Source of the DNA: an uncultured Collinsella sp.
GTDB lineage: Bacteria > Actinomycetota > Coriobacteriia > Coriobacteriales > Coriobacteriaceae
Length of the DNA stretch: 64,000 nt
Reading direction: 5' to 3'
Assembly (NCBI GenBank): GCA_902479075.1
Contig: CABSNK010000010.1
Coordinates: forward strand, 15,347 to 79,346
Shown: piece after piece, positions 17,531 through 25,998 of the stretch
How positions within the stretch are numbered: the first letter of the stretch is position 1
Layout of the letters: each line of letters starts with the position of its first letter
Notes under the pieces: model-generated
The model's database searches: none
Told to the model about the DNA's origin: nothing
Seen by the model: the letters and a program-made list of their open reading frames with translations, nothing else
Translations under genes and position numbers: made by a program

Positions 17531-20500
17531 CTAGCGCTTACGGATACCCCAGACCAGGGCTCCGACGCCGGCCATGGCGATGACGAATGCCATGAGCAGT
17601 GCGGCGGCCTGCTGGTCACCCGTGGTGGGCAGGAAACCCTTGACCGTCTTGACGATGTTCGTCACGGTCTTGGGCGTGCCGGGATCGGGCGTCGGCACGG
17701 GTGTCTCGGGCTTCTTGTACGTGTTGTTGAACACGATACCCTCGACGCTCTTGTCGCCCTTGGTAAAGGCGATGTTCGCCTTGAGGTTACCCTCGCCGTC
17801 GTCGACCACGTTGACGGTCGCGGTAAAGACGGACTTGTCGTAGGTCATACCGGCCTCGTCGCCCTTGACCTCGCTGATGGTGTAGGCGTACGTACCAGGC
17901 TCGTCGTACTCGAACTTGTCGAAGTTGATCTTGCCGTCGGCATCGTTGGTGACGGTGGACTCGACGTCCTCGCCAACGAGCTTAAAGCTAAACTCGTCCT
18001 TCTTGAGCTCGCGTCCCTCGAGCACCTTGATAGCGCCGATGGAAGCCTGCGTGGGCATGGCGTGATACTTGTTGGTAAAGCCAGCCGACTCGGTAGTTCC
18101 CTCGAGCTCGTGCGTCGCGGTCAGCGTGCCGTCGCCGTTGTCGGAGACGGTGGTCACGACGGTGTAGGTCGTGCCGTCATAGGTGACGCCCTTGTACAGG
18201 CCGAGCGCGTTGGGGCAAGCCTCGCGCAGCGTGTACGTGTGCGTACCGGGCGCCTCGTAGCGGATCGGGCTCAGCGTAACGTCACCGTTGGCGTCGTTGG
18301 TGCCACTAGCGACAGTCACGCCGTCCTCGAGCAGCTCAAACGTGAACTCGCCAGCTGCAAGGTCGCGGCCGGTCAGACGCTTAACCGTCTTGACCTGATC
18401 GGTCACGGAAGAATCGGTAGGTGCCACGCCGTACGTGTTGGTGAACGTAAAGGCCGCACCGTCGCCGCCGTCGCGCTTGACGATCAGATGTCCAGCACCG
18501 TCATCGGTCACGGTGTAGGAAACCTTGCGCGTGGCGTTGGTGTCGTTGGCCACGCCAGGGGCGCTACCGGACTCGGTCACCGTGTAGGTAAAGGTGTGCG
18601 AGCGCGGGGCGGTGGGGGCTGCGGGCTCGGACTCGTCGCTGGGCTCGTCGGCGTTGGCATCAGCGTCGGCGTCGGCCTCTTCATCCTCTGCCTCTTCAGC
18701 CTCGGCCTCGTCAGCTTCGTCTGCCTCGGCCTTATCGGTCGCATCGTCCGTCACGCCCAGGGCGCGGTTGAGATCGTCGAGCGTAAAGTGGATCTTGCCA
18801 AAGTCCACGTTGCCGGCCGCGTCGTTGGTCACGGTTGTGTGCTCGGGCATCGGGGCACCAGCCTCGTCGGCAGTCACGGTGAAGGTGAACTTGCCCGCGA
18901 TGTCGGCCGGGGTCAGGCCCTCGGCTGCCTGGAGCTTCTTGGTGCCGGCGAGCGCAGCGTCAACGGCATCGGCGCCGTAGACGTTCTCGAACAAGGGCTG
19001 AATGCCGTCGTAGGCGGGCGTCGCCGTCAGGGTCCCGTCACCGTTGTCGACGACGATGACCTTAAAGCTAAAGCTCGGCGTTGCGGCCGTGATGCCCTTA
19101 GCCGCGAGCTGCGGCGTGAACTCAAAGGCGGTGTAACCGATAGTCCATGCAAGCTTGGCATCCGTGTCGGTACGAATGGCGCGCTTGGCGTTTACCAGAT
19201 CGGCGAGCATCTCGGTCGTGTAATGCAGAGCGCCAAAGCTCACCTGGCCGTTAACGTTGGTAACGCACGTACCCTCGATGGCTTCCTTCTCGCCCGCATA
19301 GGCGATGCCAAAGTAGAACTCGCCATCGGCCAGCGGACGACCGGTCAGGGTCTTGGTGGCAACGACCTGAGCAACGGCACCACCAGGTGCATCGGTCGTG
19401 GCGCTATAGCTGTTGACGAACGGGACCACGGCGCTCTCGACCGTAGCGGTACCAGTCTTGTACTCGGTTACCAGCGTTCCCTTATCGGGGTTGCCAGTAA
19501 CGGTCGTGGTGGCAGTGAGCGTGCCGGCGCCATCGTCGGCGATAGCGATCGTCACGGTGCGGACAGCGTCGTCATAGGTGTAGCCGGGCAGGCCATCGTT
19601 CTTCTCGGCAACGGTGTATGTAAAGGTCTTACCCGCGGCAGCCTGCGTAAACTTGACCTCATGGCCGGCCAGGATGTCGATCAGACCAACCGTTGCCTCT
19701 GCCGTTGCAGGGGACTTGTACACGTTGGCGCCCTCGTGCAGGCCGAGCGCGATGGCCGAAGCCTCGTCGGCGGGCGTCACGGTAAAGGTGAACTGACCCT
19801 CGGTCATGGGACGTCCGGAGAGGGTCTTGCTGAGCTTAAGGCCGCCGGCCGCGGCGTAATCGAGCTCAGAGCGGTACGTGTTGGTGAAGCGGCCGCTTTC
19901 CTTCTTGGTGACGTTGGCGGTCAGGACGCCCTTGCCGTTATCAGTCACGGTCACTTCGGCGGTCGCGACATGTCCGTCATACGTCATGCCGGCCGCGCTG
20001 CCCGCGTTCTCGCGGATCTCGTACTTGTAGGTTCCGGCAGCCGTGTAGTGAATCTTGCCGAACTTGATGGCGGCGATGCCGTCCTTCGCGTCCTTCTTGC
20101 TCACAGTTACGGTTGCAGGCTCGGGCAGCGGGGTGCCCTCGGGAGCGGTGATGGTAAAGCTGAACTTGTCGGAGTCCGTCCAGTCGCGACCGTCGATGGC
20201 CTTGCTCAGGTCAAAGTCGAGCTCTGCGTTGAGCGGGGTCACGCTGTAGGTGTTCTTGAACTCGGCGGGCTCGGTGCCCTTCAGGACATGCTCGGCCTTG
20301 AGAGTGCCGTCGCCGTTATCGGTGATGGTGGTCTCGATGGTGAACTTGGCATCGCTGTAGGTGATACCGCCGGCGTTGCCCTTGGCCTCGCGCAGCGTGT
20401 AGGTGTGCTTGCCGGGCTTGTCGTACTTCACGGCGTTCATCGTGATCTTGCCTTCGGCATTGTTGGTGCCGGTGGCGACGACCTTGGCGTCCTTGCCCTC

Positions 20501-23500
20501 GCCCTCGACGAGCTCGAAGGAGAACTCGCCGGCAGCAAGCTCGCGTCCGGTCAGGACCTTATTCGCGGTGATCTGGTCGGTGACGCTGAACTCGTCAGGA
20601 TTCGGCTTGTAGCTGTTGTTGAACTTCGCCTCGTCGGCTCCATTCAGGACATGCTTCGCCTCGAGCGTGCCGTCGCCCTTGTCGGTGATGGTCGTCTCAA
20701 TGGTGTAGGTCTTGCCGTCGTAGGTGATGCCGTTGTTGGCGTCGCCCGGGACCTCGCACAGCGTGTAAGTATGCTTGCCGGCAGCGGTGTACTCGATGGG
20801 GCTCATCTTGATCTTGCCGCGGTCGTCATTCTTGCCGGTGGCGACAACATCGTTGCCCTCGACGAGCTCGAAGGAGAACTCGCCTTCCTTGAGATCGCGC
20901 CCGGTCAGGACCTTGGTCGCCGTGATCTGATCAGTAACACTGAAGCTCTTGGGGGTTACGGTGTAGGCGTTCTCGAAGGTCGCCTTGTCAACATTCTGCA
21001 GCTTGTGCTCCACGCTGAGGGTGCCATCGTTGTTATCCTTGACGGTGGTCACAATAGTGTACTCAGCGGTGCTGTAAGTAACGCCGTTTTCGGTGGTGCC
21101 GGCCTTGGTCTCGCGCAGTATGTAGGTGTGCTCGCCAGCCGCAGTGTAGGTGACGGGATCCATTACGATCTTGCCGTCGGCATTGTTGGTACCGGTGGCG
21201 ACCACGTTATTGCCCTCGACGAGCTCGAAACGGAAATCGCCAGCCTTGAGGTCGCGCCCGTCCAGGACCTTGTCCGCGGTGATCAGGTCGGTGACGCTGG
21301 AGCTCTTGGGGGTCACGTTGTAGGAGTTCTTGAACTCGGCAACCTTGACGTCCTTCAGAACATGCGTGGCGCTGAGCGTACCGTCGCCCTTGTCCGTGAT
21401 GGTGGTCTCGATGGTGTACTTGGCGTCACTGTAGGTGATGCCCTTGCTGGTGGTTCCGCCCTTGACCTCGCGCAGCGTATAGGTGTGCGTTCCGGCCTTG
21501 GTGTACTCGATGGGGCTCATCGTGATCTTGCCATCGGCGGCGTTCTTGCCGGTGGCAACGACCTTGGCGTCCTTGCCCTCGCCCTCGACGAGCTCGAAGG
21601 AGAACTCGCCCTCAGCCATGTCGCGGCCGGTCAGGACCTTGGTCGCGGCGATCTGGTCGGTGACGCTCGTCTTGACAGGCGTCACGCTGTAGGTATTGGT
21701 GAACGTAAATGCCACATCGCCGTCCGGCTTGCGGGACACCCTCAGATTGCCCTTGCTGTCATCGGTCACGGTGAAGGAAACCGTACGCGGAGGCTTGGCG
21801 TCGTTGGTCACGCCAGCGACCTCGCCGGATTCGGTCACGGTGTAGGTAAAGGTATGCTCGCGCTTCTCGGGCTTCTCGCCCAGAGCCTTGTTAAGGTCGT
21901 CGAGCGTAAAGGTAATCTTGCCAAAGTCGACCTTGCCCTTGGCATCATTGGTCACGCTCGCGTTCGCGGGCAAGGGTGCGCCCTCTTCACCGGTCACGGT
22001 AAAGGTGAACTTGCCGGCAATGTCAGCCGGGGTCAGGCCAGCAGGAACCAGCAGATTCTTCTTGCCCACAAGCGATGTCTCGGCAGACTCGGCAGTGTAG
22101 GCGTTCACAAACTCGTTGCCGGTATCGCCGTAGACAGCCGTCGCCGTCAGGGTACCATCGCCGTTGTCGACAACGGTTACATATGCGTCAATTGCCGACA
22201 CGGTGGCGCTCACGCCCGCAGGCAGCTTGTCGGTCTGCTCGGCAGCAATGTAGCGAATGGTCCACGTGGGCTTGTCTGAGCTAGCGTCAACCGACGCCTT
22301 GTCTTCCTTGACCAGCTTGGCAAGCGACTCGGTCGTATACGTCAGCGGACCGAACTCAACCTTGCCGCCCTTGTTGGTTGCATCCAGCAGAACCTCGTCG
22401 TGCCCCGCATAGCTCAGCGCAAACTTAAATTCGTCATCGGCCATCGGGCGCCCCGTGAGCTTCTTGGTTGCCTCAAGAGTCAGCGGGGTTTCCGTCTTGG
22501 CGCTATAGGTGTTCGTGAACTTAGTCTCACCCGAGGTCTTTTCAACGTCGGCCTTAAGCTCGCCCTTGGCGTTAGCCGTCACAGTCACCTTGAACGTGGC
22601 AACGTTCTTGCTGTAGGTAATGCCACCGGCGTCGCCCTTGACCTCGCGGACCTCATAGGTGTACTCGCCCGGCTTGTTGTAGGTGATCTCGCCGAAGTTA
22701 ATGGCAGCCTTGCCCTCTTCGCTCAAATCGTCATTGGTCACGGTCACGGTCGCGGACGCGGGCATCGGAGCATCGTTCTCGGACGTCGCGGAGAGTTCAA
22801 ACTTAAACTCGTCCGCATCCGTCCAGTCGCGGCCCTCGAGCACCTTGGTCAGGCCAAAGCTGGCCTTGGTATCCACCGTTGTCGGCGTCACGTTAAAGCT
22901 GATCTTGCCGTTGTTTCCCAGGTAGGAATTGACATGCGTCGCGGTCGCCTTGGCGGACACGTTGTTCCACTTGGGATTGAGAACGTCAGTCGCGGTACCA
23001 GTGTTGTTGCCTCCCACACTCTCCTTGGTGGTGTGGAGCTCGTCGATAAAGGCTAGGCGCGCGGTTCCCACGCTAAACGAAAGGTTGCCGTCCTCGTCAG
23101 CAACAATAGCGCCGTCAAACTTCGCAGCGTCGCCGCCGATAAACTCGATGACGGCAGAGGCGGGCTTGGCCTCGCCGTTTTCGCCCTGCTCCTCAAACTC
23201 ATCCTTGTAGTAATAGGTGCCGGTATCTGCCAGCGAATTCTTTGCAGGCTGCGTGCAGTCCTTGTCCGTGTAAATAGGGGTCTGTTTCTGGAAGTAGTAG
23301 TAGCGGTTGGTGTCGGCCGGCTCGAAGGTCGCAACCGTATTGCCCAGATCGCCGGCAGCCCACTTGTTCGCGTAGAAATTCACGGTCTTGGCGCCGTTGG
23401 CAACGGTCGTATTGTTCTCGATGTAATCCTTGAGCCCCGTTACCTTCTCGGGCGTAAACAGGTTGTCGAGCGCAGTGCTCTTCACGCTCGAGGTGTACTT

Positions 23501-24943
23501 CACGCGGATAGGCTGAGCGCTGTCGACCGAAAGCTTGCCGTCTACGGTCTTAAAGTGGCTCAGCGGAATCAACGACGCAGGAATGCTGACCGTTACGACA
23601 TCGCCCTTCTGGGCATTGTCATCACCAGCACGCTGCACGGTAATGAGCAGGTCTTTTGCTTTGCCATCGAACTCGTACGTATCGGTCTTGGTTTCTTTGT
23701 TGACCGTCTTGCTCGCCTTGGTAAACGGCGTGCCGTTGATGACGACCTCGGTGAAGCTGTCGACCTGCATAAAGTCGCCCAGCTCATCGGTAAACGTGAT
23801 GTAACCGGACTTGGTCGCGTCGTAGCCCTTATCAATTTCGGTCGGATAAGGCGCCTCCGATGTGATGGCCTGTGAGATGTCGTCAAAGACCTTCTTGAGC
23901 TCTTCGGCATTGGTCGCCGACTTGTAGTAGTCGGAGTTTTCCGGGCGTGCACCATGAGCATTCCATGCCGTGGCATTGGGGTAGTTGCTCGATACGGCCT
24001 GCATGAACTTGTTCTCTTTTTGGCTTTTTCCCGAATCCTGGATACCAGCGCTGGGGTCCGCGCCATCAAAGATGCCGATAGTATAAACGGTGGCCTGGCT
24101 GTCCTTCATGTTCTTGGCAGCCTTCACAGCCTTGTTGGCGACGCCAGAGTCGAACGTGTTGTCACTCGTTGGAGTGCCGTCAGTAAAGAACACAACGACC
24201 TTCTTGGCGCCTGCGCGACCAGAAGGAATATCCCTAGCCAGTTCCAAACCATAGTCGGCATGCGTGGCACCGCTGGGCTGAATTCTCTTAATGGTGTTCT
24301 GGAGAATGGTCACATTGCCGCCAGAGCAATCGGTCAGGCCCTTCATTACCTGTGTGTAATTGTAGTTGTACCATCTTCCATACGTATCGTTGCCGATATT
24401 GTTGGACTTCTCGCCCGCAAACTTAACAATGGCAACCCTATGTTGCCTATCGACACCCTCGATACTCTCGTTTTGTTTGGCGATGGTATCGATAAAGCTG
24501 TTCGCAGCGTTCTTCAGTGCATCGATACGCTTGGTGCGATCTCCGCCACCCATAGGATCATCCATCGAGCCAGATGCATCCAGCACCATCACGATGTCGA
24601 GCGGCGTAGTGACCGTCACGGTTGAATTAGACGTCGAGGACATGGCCGAAAGCGTGGTCAGAAAATCCGACTCTTCGTTTTCCTCAGTTGCCTCGACCGT
24701 CTTGTCGGTCCAGATTCGGCCGATGTTTTGAGTCGTTACTTTATTACCGTTGTGACCGGCCGCCCAGATTTCCCAGCGTCCGCTGGTGTCGGGATCGACG
24801 ACGACCTTTCCGCTCATTGTCGGTCCGTCCATTCCGGTACTGGACCTGGCGTTGGCCTCGGGCAGCATGGCAAATGCTGCAGCCGGCAACACAAGCACTA
24901 CGGCCAGCATCACCGCCAAGAGACCCCTCGTGTACTTACTCAT
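17531..24943 (-). CDS. Giant vWA and FctA-repeat surface adhesin/pilin, LPTTG anchored
   Basis: 2470 residues. A signal peptide (1-26) is followed by a von Willebrand A domain (about 113-375) with the metal site DASGS (122-126), and then a region without recognised fold (375-690). About 13 tandem pilin-isopeptide (FctA, Spy0128-like) domains of 105-170 residues follow; each shows Lys in TKxLxGR, Glu in YTxxE and Asn in FxNxY, the set needed for a self-formed Lys-Asn bond. Repeat 11 carries an acidic run of about 35 residues. The C-terminus has a Pro/Thr spacer, LPTTG (2438-2442), a hydrophobic helix and RKR, a classical sortase signal. AAGGGAG precedes the ATG. It is probably a tip-type or stalk adhesin; no sortase gene is nearby. 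Confidence 0.9.
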   Translation of the reverse strand: MSKYTRGLLAVMLAVVLVLPAAAFAMLPEANARSSTGMDGPTMSGKVVVDPDTSGRWEIWAAGHNGNKVTTQNIGRIWTDKTVEATEENEESDFLTTLSAMSSTSNSTVTVTTPLDIVMVLDASGSMDDPMGGGDRTKRIDALKNAANSFIDTIAKQNESIEGVDRQHRVAIVKFAGEKSNNIGNDTYGRWYNYNYTQVMKGLTDCSGGNVTILQNTIKRIQPSGATHADYGLELARDIPSGRAGAKKVVVFFTDGTPTSDNTFDSGVANKAVKAAKNMKDSQATVYTIGIFDGADPSAGIQDSGKSQKENKFMQAVSSNYPNATAWNAHGARPENSDYYKSATNAEELKKVFDDISQAITSEAPYPTEIDKGYDATKSGYITFTDELGDFMQVDSFTEVVINGTPFTKASKTVNKETKTDTYEFDGKAKDLLITVQRAGDDNAQKGDVVTVSIPASLIPLSHFKTVDGKLSVDSAQPIRVKYTSSVKSTALDNLFTPEKVTGLKDYIENNTTVANGAKTVNFYANKWAAGDLGNTVATFEPADTNRYYYFQKQTPIYTDKDCTQPAKNSLADTGTYYYKDEFEEQGENGEAKPASAVIEFIGGDAAKFDGAIVADEDGNLSFSVGTARLAFIDELHTTKESVGGNNTGTATDVLNPKWNNVSAKATATHVNSYLGNNGKISFNVTPTTVDTKASFGLTKVLEGRDWTDADEFKFELSATSENDAPMPASATVTVTNDDLSEEGKAAINFGEITYNKPGEYTYEVREVKGDAGGITYSKNVATFKVTVTANAKGELKADVEKTSGETKFTNTYSAKTETPLTLEATKKLTGRPMADDEFKFALSYAGHDEVLLDATNKGGKVEFGPLTYTTESLAKLVKEDKASVDASSDKPTWTIRYIAAEQTDKLPAGVSATVSAIDAYVTVVDNGDGTLTATAVYGDTGNEFVNAYTAESAETSLVGKKNLLVPAGLTPADIAGKFTFTVTGEEGAPLPANASVTNDAKGKVDFGKITFTLDDLNKALGEKPEKREHTFTYTVTESGEVAGVTNDAKPPRTVSFTVTDDSKGNLRVSRKPDGDVAFTFTNTYSVTPVKTSVTDQIAATKVLTGRDMAEGEFSFELVEGEGKDAKVVATGKNAADGKITMSPIEYTKAGTHTYTLREVKGGTTSKGITYSDAKYTIETTITDKGDGTLSATHVLKDVKVAEFKNSYNVTPKSSSVTDLITADKVLDGRDLKAGDFRFELVEGNNVVATGTNNADGKIVMDPVTYTAAGEHTYILRETKAGTTENGVTYSTAEYTIVTTVKDNNDGTLSVEHKLQNVDKATFENAYTVTPKSFSVTDQITATKVLTGRDLKEGEFSFELVEGNDVVATGKNDDRGKIKMSPIEYTAAGKHTYTLCEVPGDANNGITYDGKTYTIETTITDKGDGTLEAKHVLNGADEAKFNNSYKPNPDEFSVTDQITANKVLTGRELAAGEFSFELVEGEGKDAKVVATGTNNAEGKITMNAVKYDKPGKHTYTLREAKGNAGGITYSDAKFTIETTITDNGDGTLKAEHVLKGTEPAEFKNTYSVTPLNAELDFDLSKAIDGRDWTDSDKFSFTITAPEGTPLPEPATVTVSKKDAKDGIAAIKFGKIHYTAAGTYKYEIRENAGSAAGMTYDGHVATAEVTVTDNGKGVLTANVTKKESGRFTNTYRSELDYAAAGGLKLSKTLSGRPMTEGQFTFTVTPADEASAIALGLHEGANVYKSPATAEATVGLIDILAGHEVKFTQAAAGKTFTYTVAEKNDGLPGYTYDDAVRTVTIAIADDGAGTLTATTTVTGNPDKGTLVTEYKTGTATVESAVVPFVNSYSATTDAPGGAVAQVVATKTLTGRPLADGEFYFGIAYAGEKEAIEGTCVTNVNGQVSFGALHYTTEMLADLVNAKRAIRTDTDAKLAWTIGYTAFEFTPQLAAKGITAATPSFSFKVIVVDNGDGTLTATPAYDGIQPLFENVYGADAVDAALAGTKKLQAAEGLTPADIAGKFTFTVTADEAGAPMPEHTTVTNDAAGNVDFGKIHFTLDDLNRALGVTDDATDKAEADEADEAEAEEAEDEEADADADANADEPSDESEPAAPTAPRSHTFTYTVTESGSAPGVANDTNATRKVSYTVTDDGAGHLIVKRDGGDGAAFTFTNTYGVAPTDSSVTDQVKTVKRLTGRDLAAGEFTFELLEDGVTVASGTNDANGDVTLSPIRYEAPGTHTYTLREACPNALGLYKGVTYDGTTYTVVTTVSDNGDGTLTATHELEGTTESAGFTNKYHAMPTQASIGAIKVLEGRELKKDEFSFKLVGEDVESTVTNDADGKINFDKFEYDEPGTYAYTISEVKGDEAGMTYDKSVFTATVNVVDDGEGNLKANIAFTKGDKSVEGIVFNNTYKKPETPVPTPDPGTPKTVTNIVKTVKGFLPTTGDQQAAALLMAFVIAMAGVGALVWGIRKR

Positions 24944-24995
24944 CGCGTCTCCCTTCTCGCAGGCTCAGACCTTGCATCAGCCTAAAGTTACGAAA

Positions 24996-25075
24996 TGAGA
25001 CACAATTAGGGCAGGTGACACACGTTCCAGATTCATTTTTAGGCGTGAGACAAATGTCTCACCAAAGTTGAGACA
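24996..25075 (-). promoter_or_regulatory. Cluster of four TGAGACA half-sites upstream of the giant adhesin
   Basis: TGAGACA occurs at 24996-25002, 25046-25052 and 25069-25075, and inverted (TGTCTCA) at 25055-25061. The middle pair forms GTGAGACAAATGTCTCAC, an 18-bp palindrome. The cluster lies 53-132 bp upstream of the start codon, where a regulator would act. The regulator is not known. Confidence 0.5.
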
Positions 25076-25126
25076 CGAGCGTTTTCGCAGGAAAACGGGT
25101 GCGACTCAAGATGGACGGGGCAAAAG

Positions 25127-25155
25127 AACCCGTTTTCCTCCGTCCCCAGGGGATC
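25127..25155. repeat. Short GATC repeat (copy 2, truncated)
   Basis: CCGTTTTCCTCCGTCCCC followed by AGGGGATC matches the unit at 17185-17219 but has lost the left GAT. Confidence 0.5.
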
Positions 25156-25169
25156 TATTGGTGGTGCTC

Positions 25170-25328
25170 GCCACGAAACTGGCCTATCTACTATGTTTAG
25201 TCCGGTACCTCCGACCATAACCGCGTTTCATGAAAGCCGCAGGCGTTCTACCTGCGGCTTTCATTTCGCATTACTTGCCGTGGTCGAGGACTGCCGCCTA
25301 AACGTAGTAGATAGACCCATTTCGTGGC
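25170..25328. repeat. Long palindromic element, type B (copy 2)
   Basis: The left arm (25170-25200, GCCACGAAACTGGCC start) pairs with 25298-25328 with a few mismatches. The core again has GACCATA, a CCGCAGG / CCTGCGG hairpin and GGTCGAGG. Arms and core match the copy at 17232-17389. Confidence 0.82.
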
Positions 25329-25360
25329 AGACGGGTCACGCGGCGGCCCTCGCGAGGCCA

Positions 25361-25395
25361 AAATGATCCGTTTCCCTCTGTCCACGGGAGATCAA
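25361..25395. repeat. Short GATC repeat (copy 3)
   Basis: AAATGATCCG, TTTCCCTCTGTCCAC and GGGAGATCAA: a diverged copy of the unit at 17185-17219, placed again between a type B and a type A palindrome. Confidence 0.55.
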
Positions 25396-25421
25396 GGGCT
25401 GTTACGGATATGGTGTCATTT

Positions 25422-25575
25422 CAAAACTATGCCGGATTACGGGGCTAAAGTCGAGGCCCTCATCCATACCTTCATTTTTTGAAAAACGGCAAGCAATCTA
25501 CCTGCTGGTTTGTTTTTGCGATTTTCTGTATGGTCGGAGGTTCGCTATCCAGCCCCGTAATCCGGCATAGTTTTG
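25422..25575. repeat. Long palindromic element, type A (copy 2, 25-bp perfect arms)
   Basis: CAAAACTATGCCGGATTACG... (25422-25446) returns inverted at 25551-25575 with no mismatch. One base pair of the arm differs from copy 1 on both sides together (GGTTTAC versus GGATTAC), so the pairing was kept by a compensating change. Confidence 0.85.
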
Positions 25576-25607
25576 TTCGTGGCGGCCCAACCGCGCGTTC
25601 AAGCGCG

Positions 25608-25639
25608 GGGCCGGTGGGGCATTTTTGCCCCACCGGCCC
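25608..25639 (-). terminator. Terminator of the hydrogenase operon
   Basis: GGGCCGGTGGGGCA pairs with TGCCCCACCGGCCC across a TTTT loop, a perfect 14-bp stem 10 bases after the last hydrogenase gene. There is no strong T-run on the minus strand, so it may mainly protect the RNA end. Confidence 0.65.
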
Positions 25640-25649
25640 TATTCCAGCG

Positions 25650-25991
25650 CTATTCCGGCTTGGTTTCTACCGTGGGAGTCTTGTCCGCTGCGACTGGGGT
25701 GCGAGCGGTGTCCATAGTCAGGCAGTGTTTAGGACAGCTCTCGATGCACTCGCCGCACACCACACAAGCATACGGATCAATCGACCAGGTGCCGCCCTTG
25801 CGATCGACCGCAAGCGCGCCCGCCGGGCAGCGGCGCGCGCACATCCCGCAGCAGATGCACACGTCCATATCGTTGACGATATGCCCGCGCAGGCGCTCGG
25901 GCGCTGCGAGCTTTTCCTGCGGATAGCACACCGTGACCGGCTGTTTGACCATGGAACCCAAGGCCGTCTTGGCAAATGTCAGCAAACTCAT
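25650..25991 (-). CDS. Hydrogenase ferredoxin-like subunit (NuoI/EchF type), two 4Fe-4S clusters
   Basis: 113 residues. Two cluster motifs are clear: CICCGMCARRCPAGAL (from about residue 45) and CVVCGECIESCPKHCL (from about 75), the CxxCxxCxxxCP pattern of NuoI/EchF. It passes electrons between soluble ferredoxin and the small subunit. It begins seven bases after the catalytic-subunit gene and is the last gene of the operon. The C-terminal 20 residues are a polar tail. Confidence 0.9.
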   Translation of the reverse strand: MSLLTFAKTALGSMVKQPVTVCYPQEKLAAPERLRGHIVNDMDVCICCGMCARRCPAGALAVDRKGGTWSIDPYACVVCGECIESCPKHCLTMDTARTPVAADKTPTVETKPE

Positions 25992-25998
25992 GCCGCGC

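Noticed and set aside
17342..22279. A 1645-codon open frame antisense to the FctA adhesin
   Set aside because: It is the shadow of a GC-rich, repetitive coding strand. The minus-strand gene has a signal peptide, domains and sorting motif; the antisense product has only a periodic Val/Gly/Leu composition with no domain or ribosome site.
17531..24943. Repeated domains as an assembly artefact
   Set aside because: Repeats differ at DNA level in many positions and in length, so a collapsed or duplicated assembly is unlikely, though copy number of the most similar repeats 4-7 could still be wrong.
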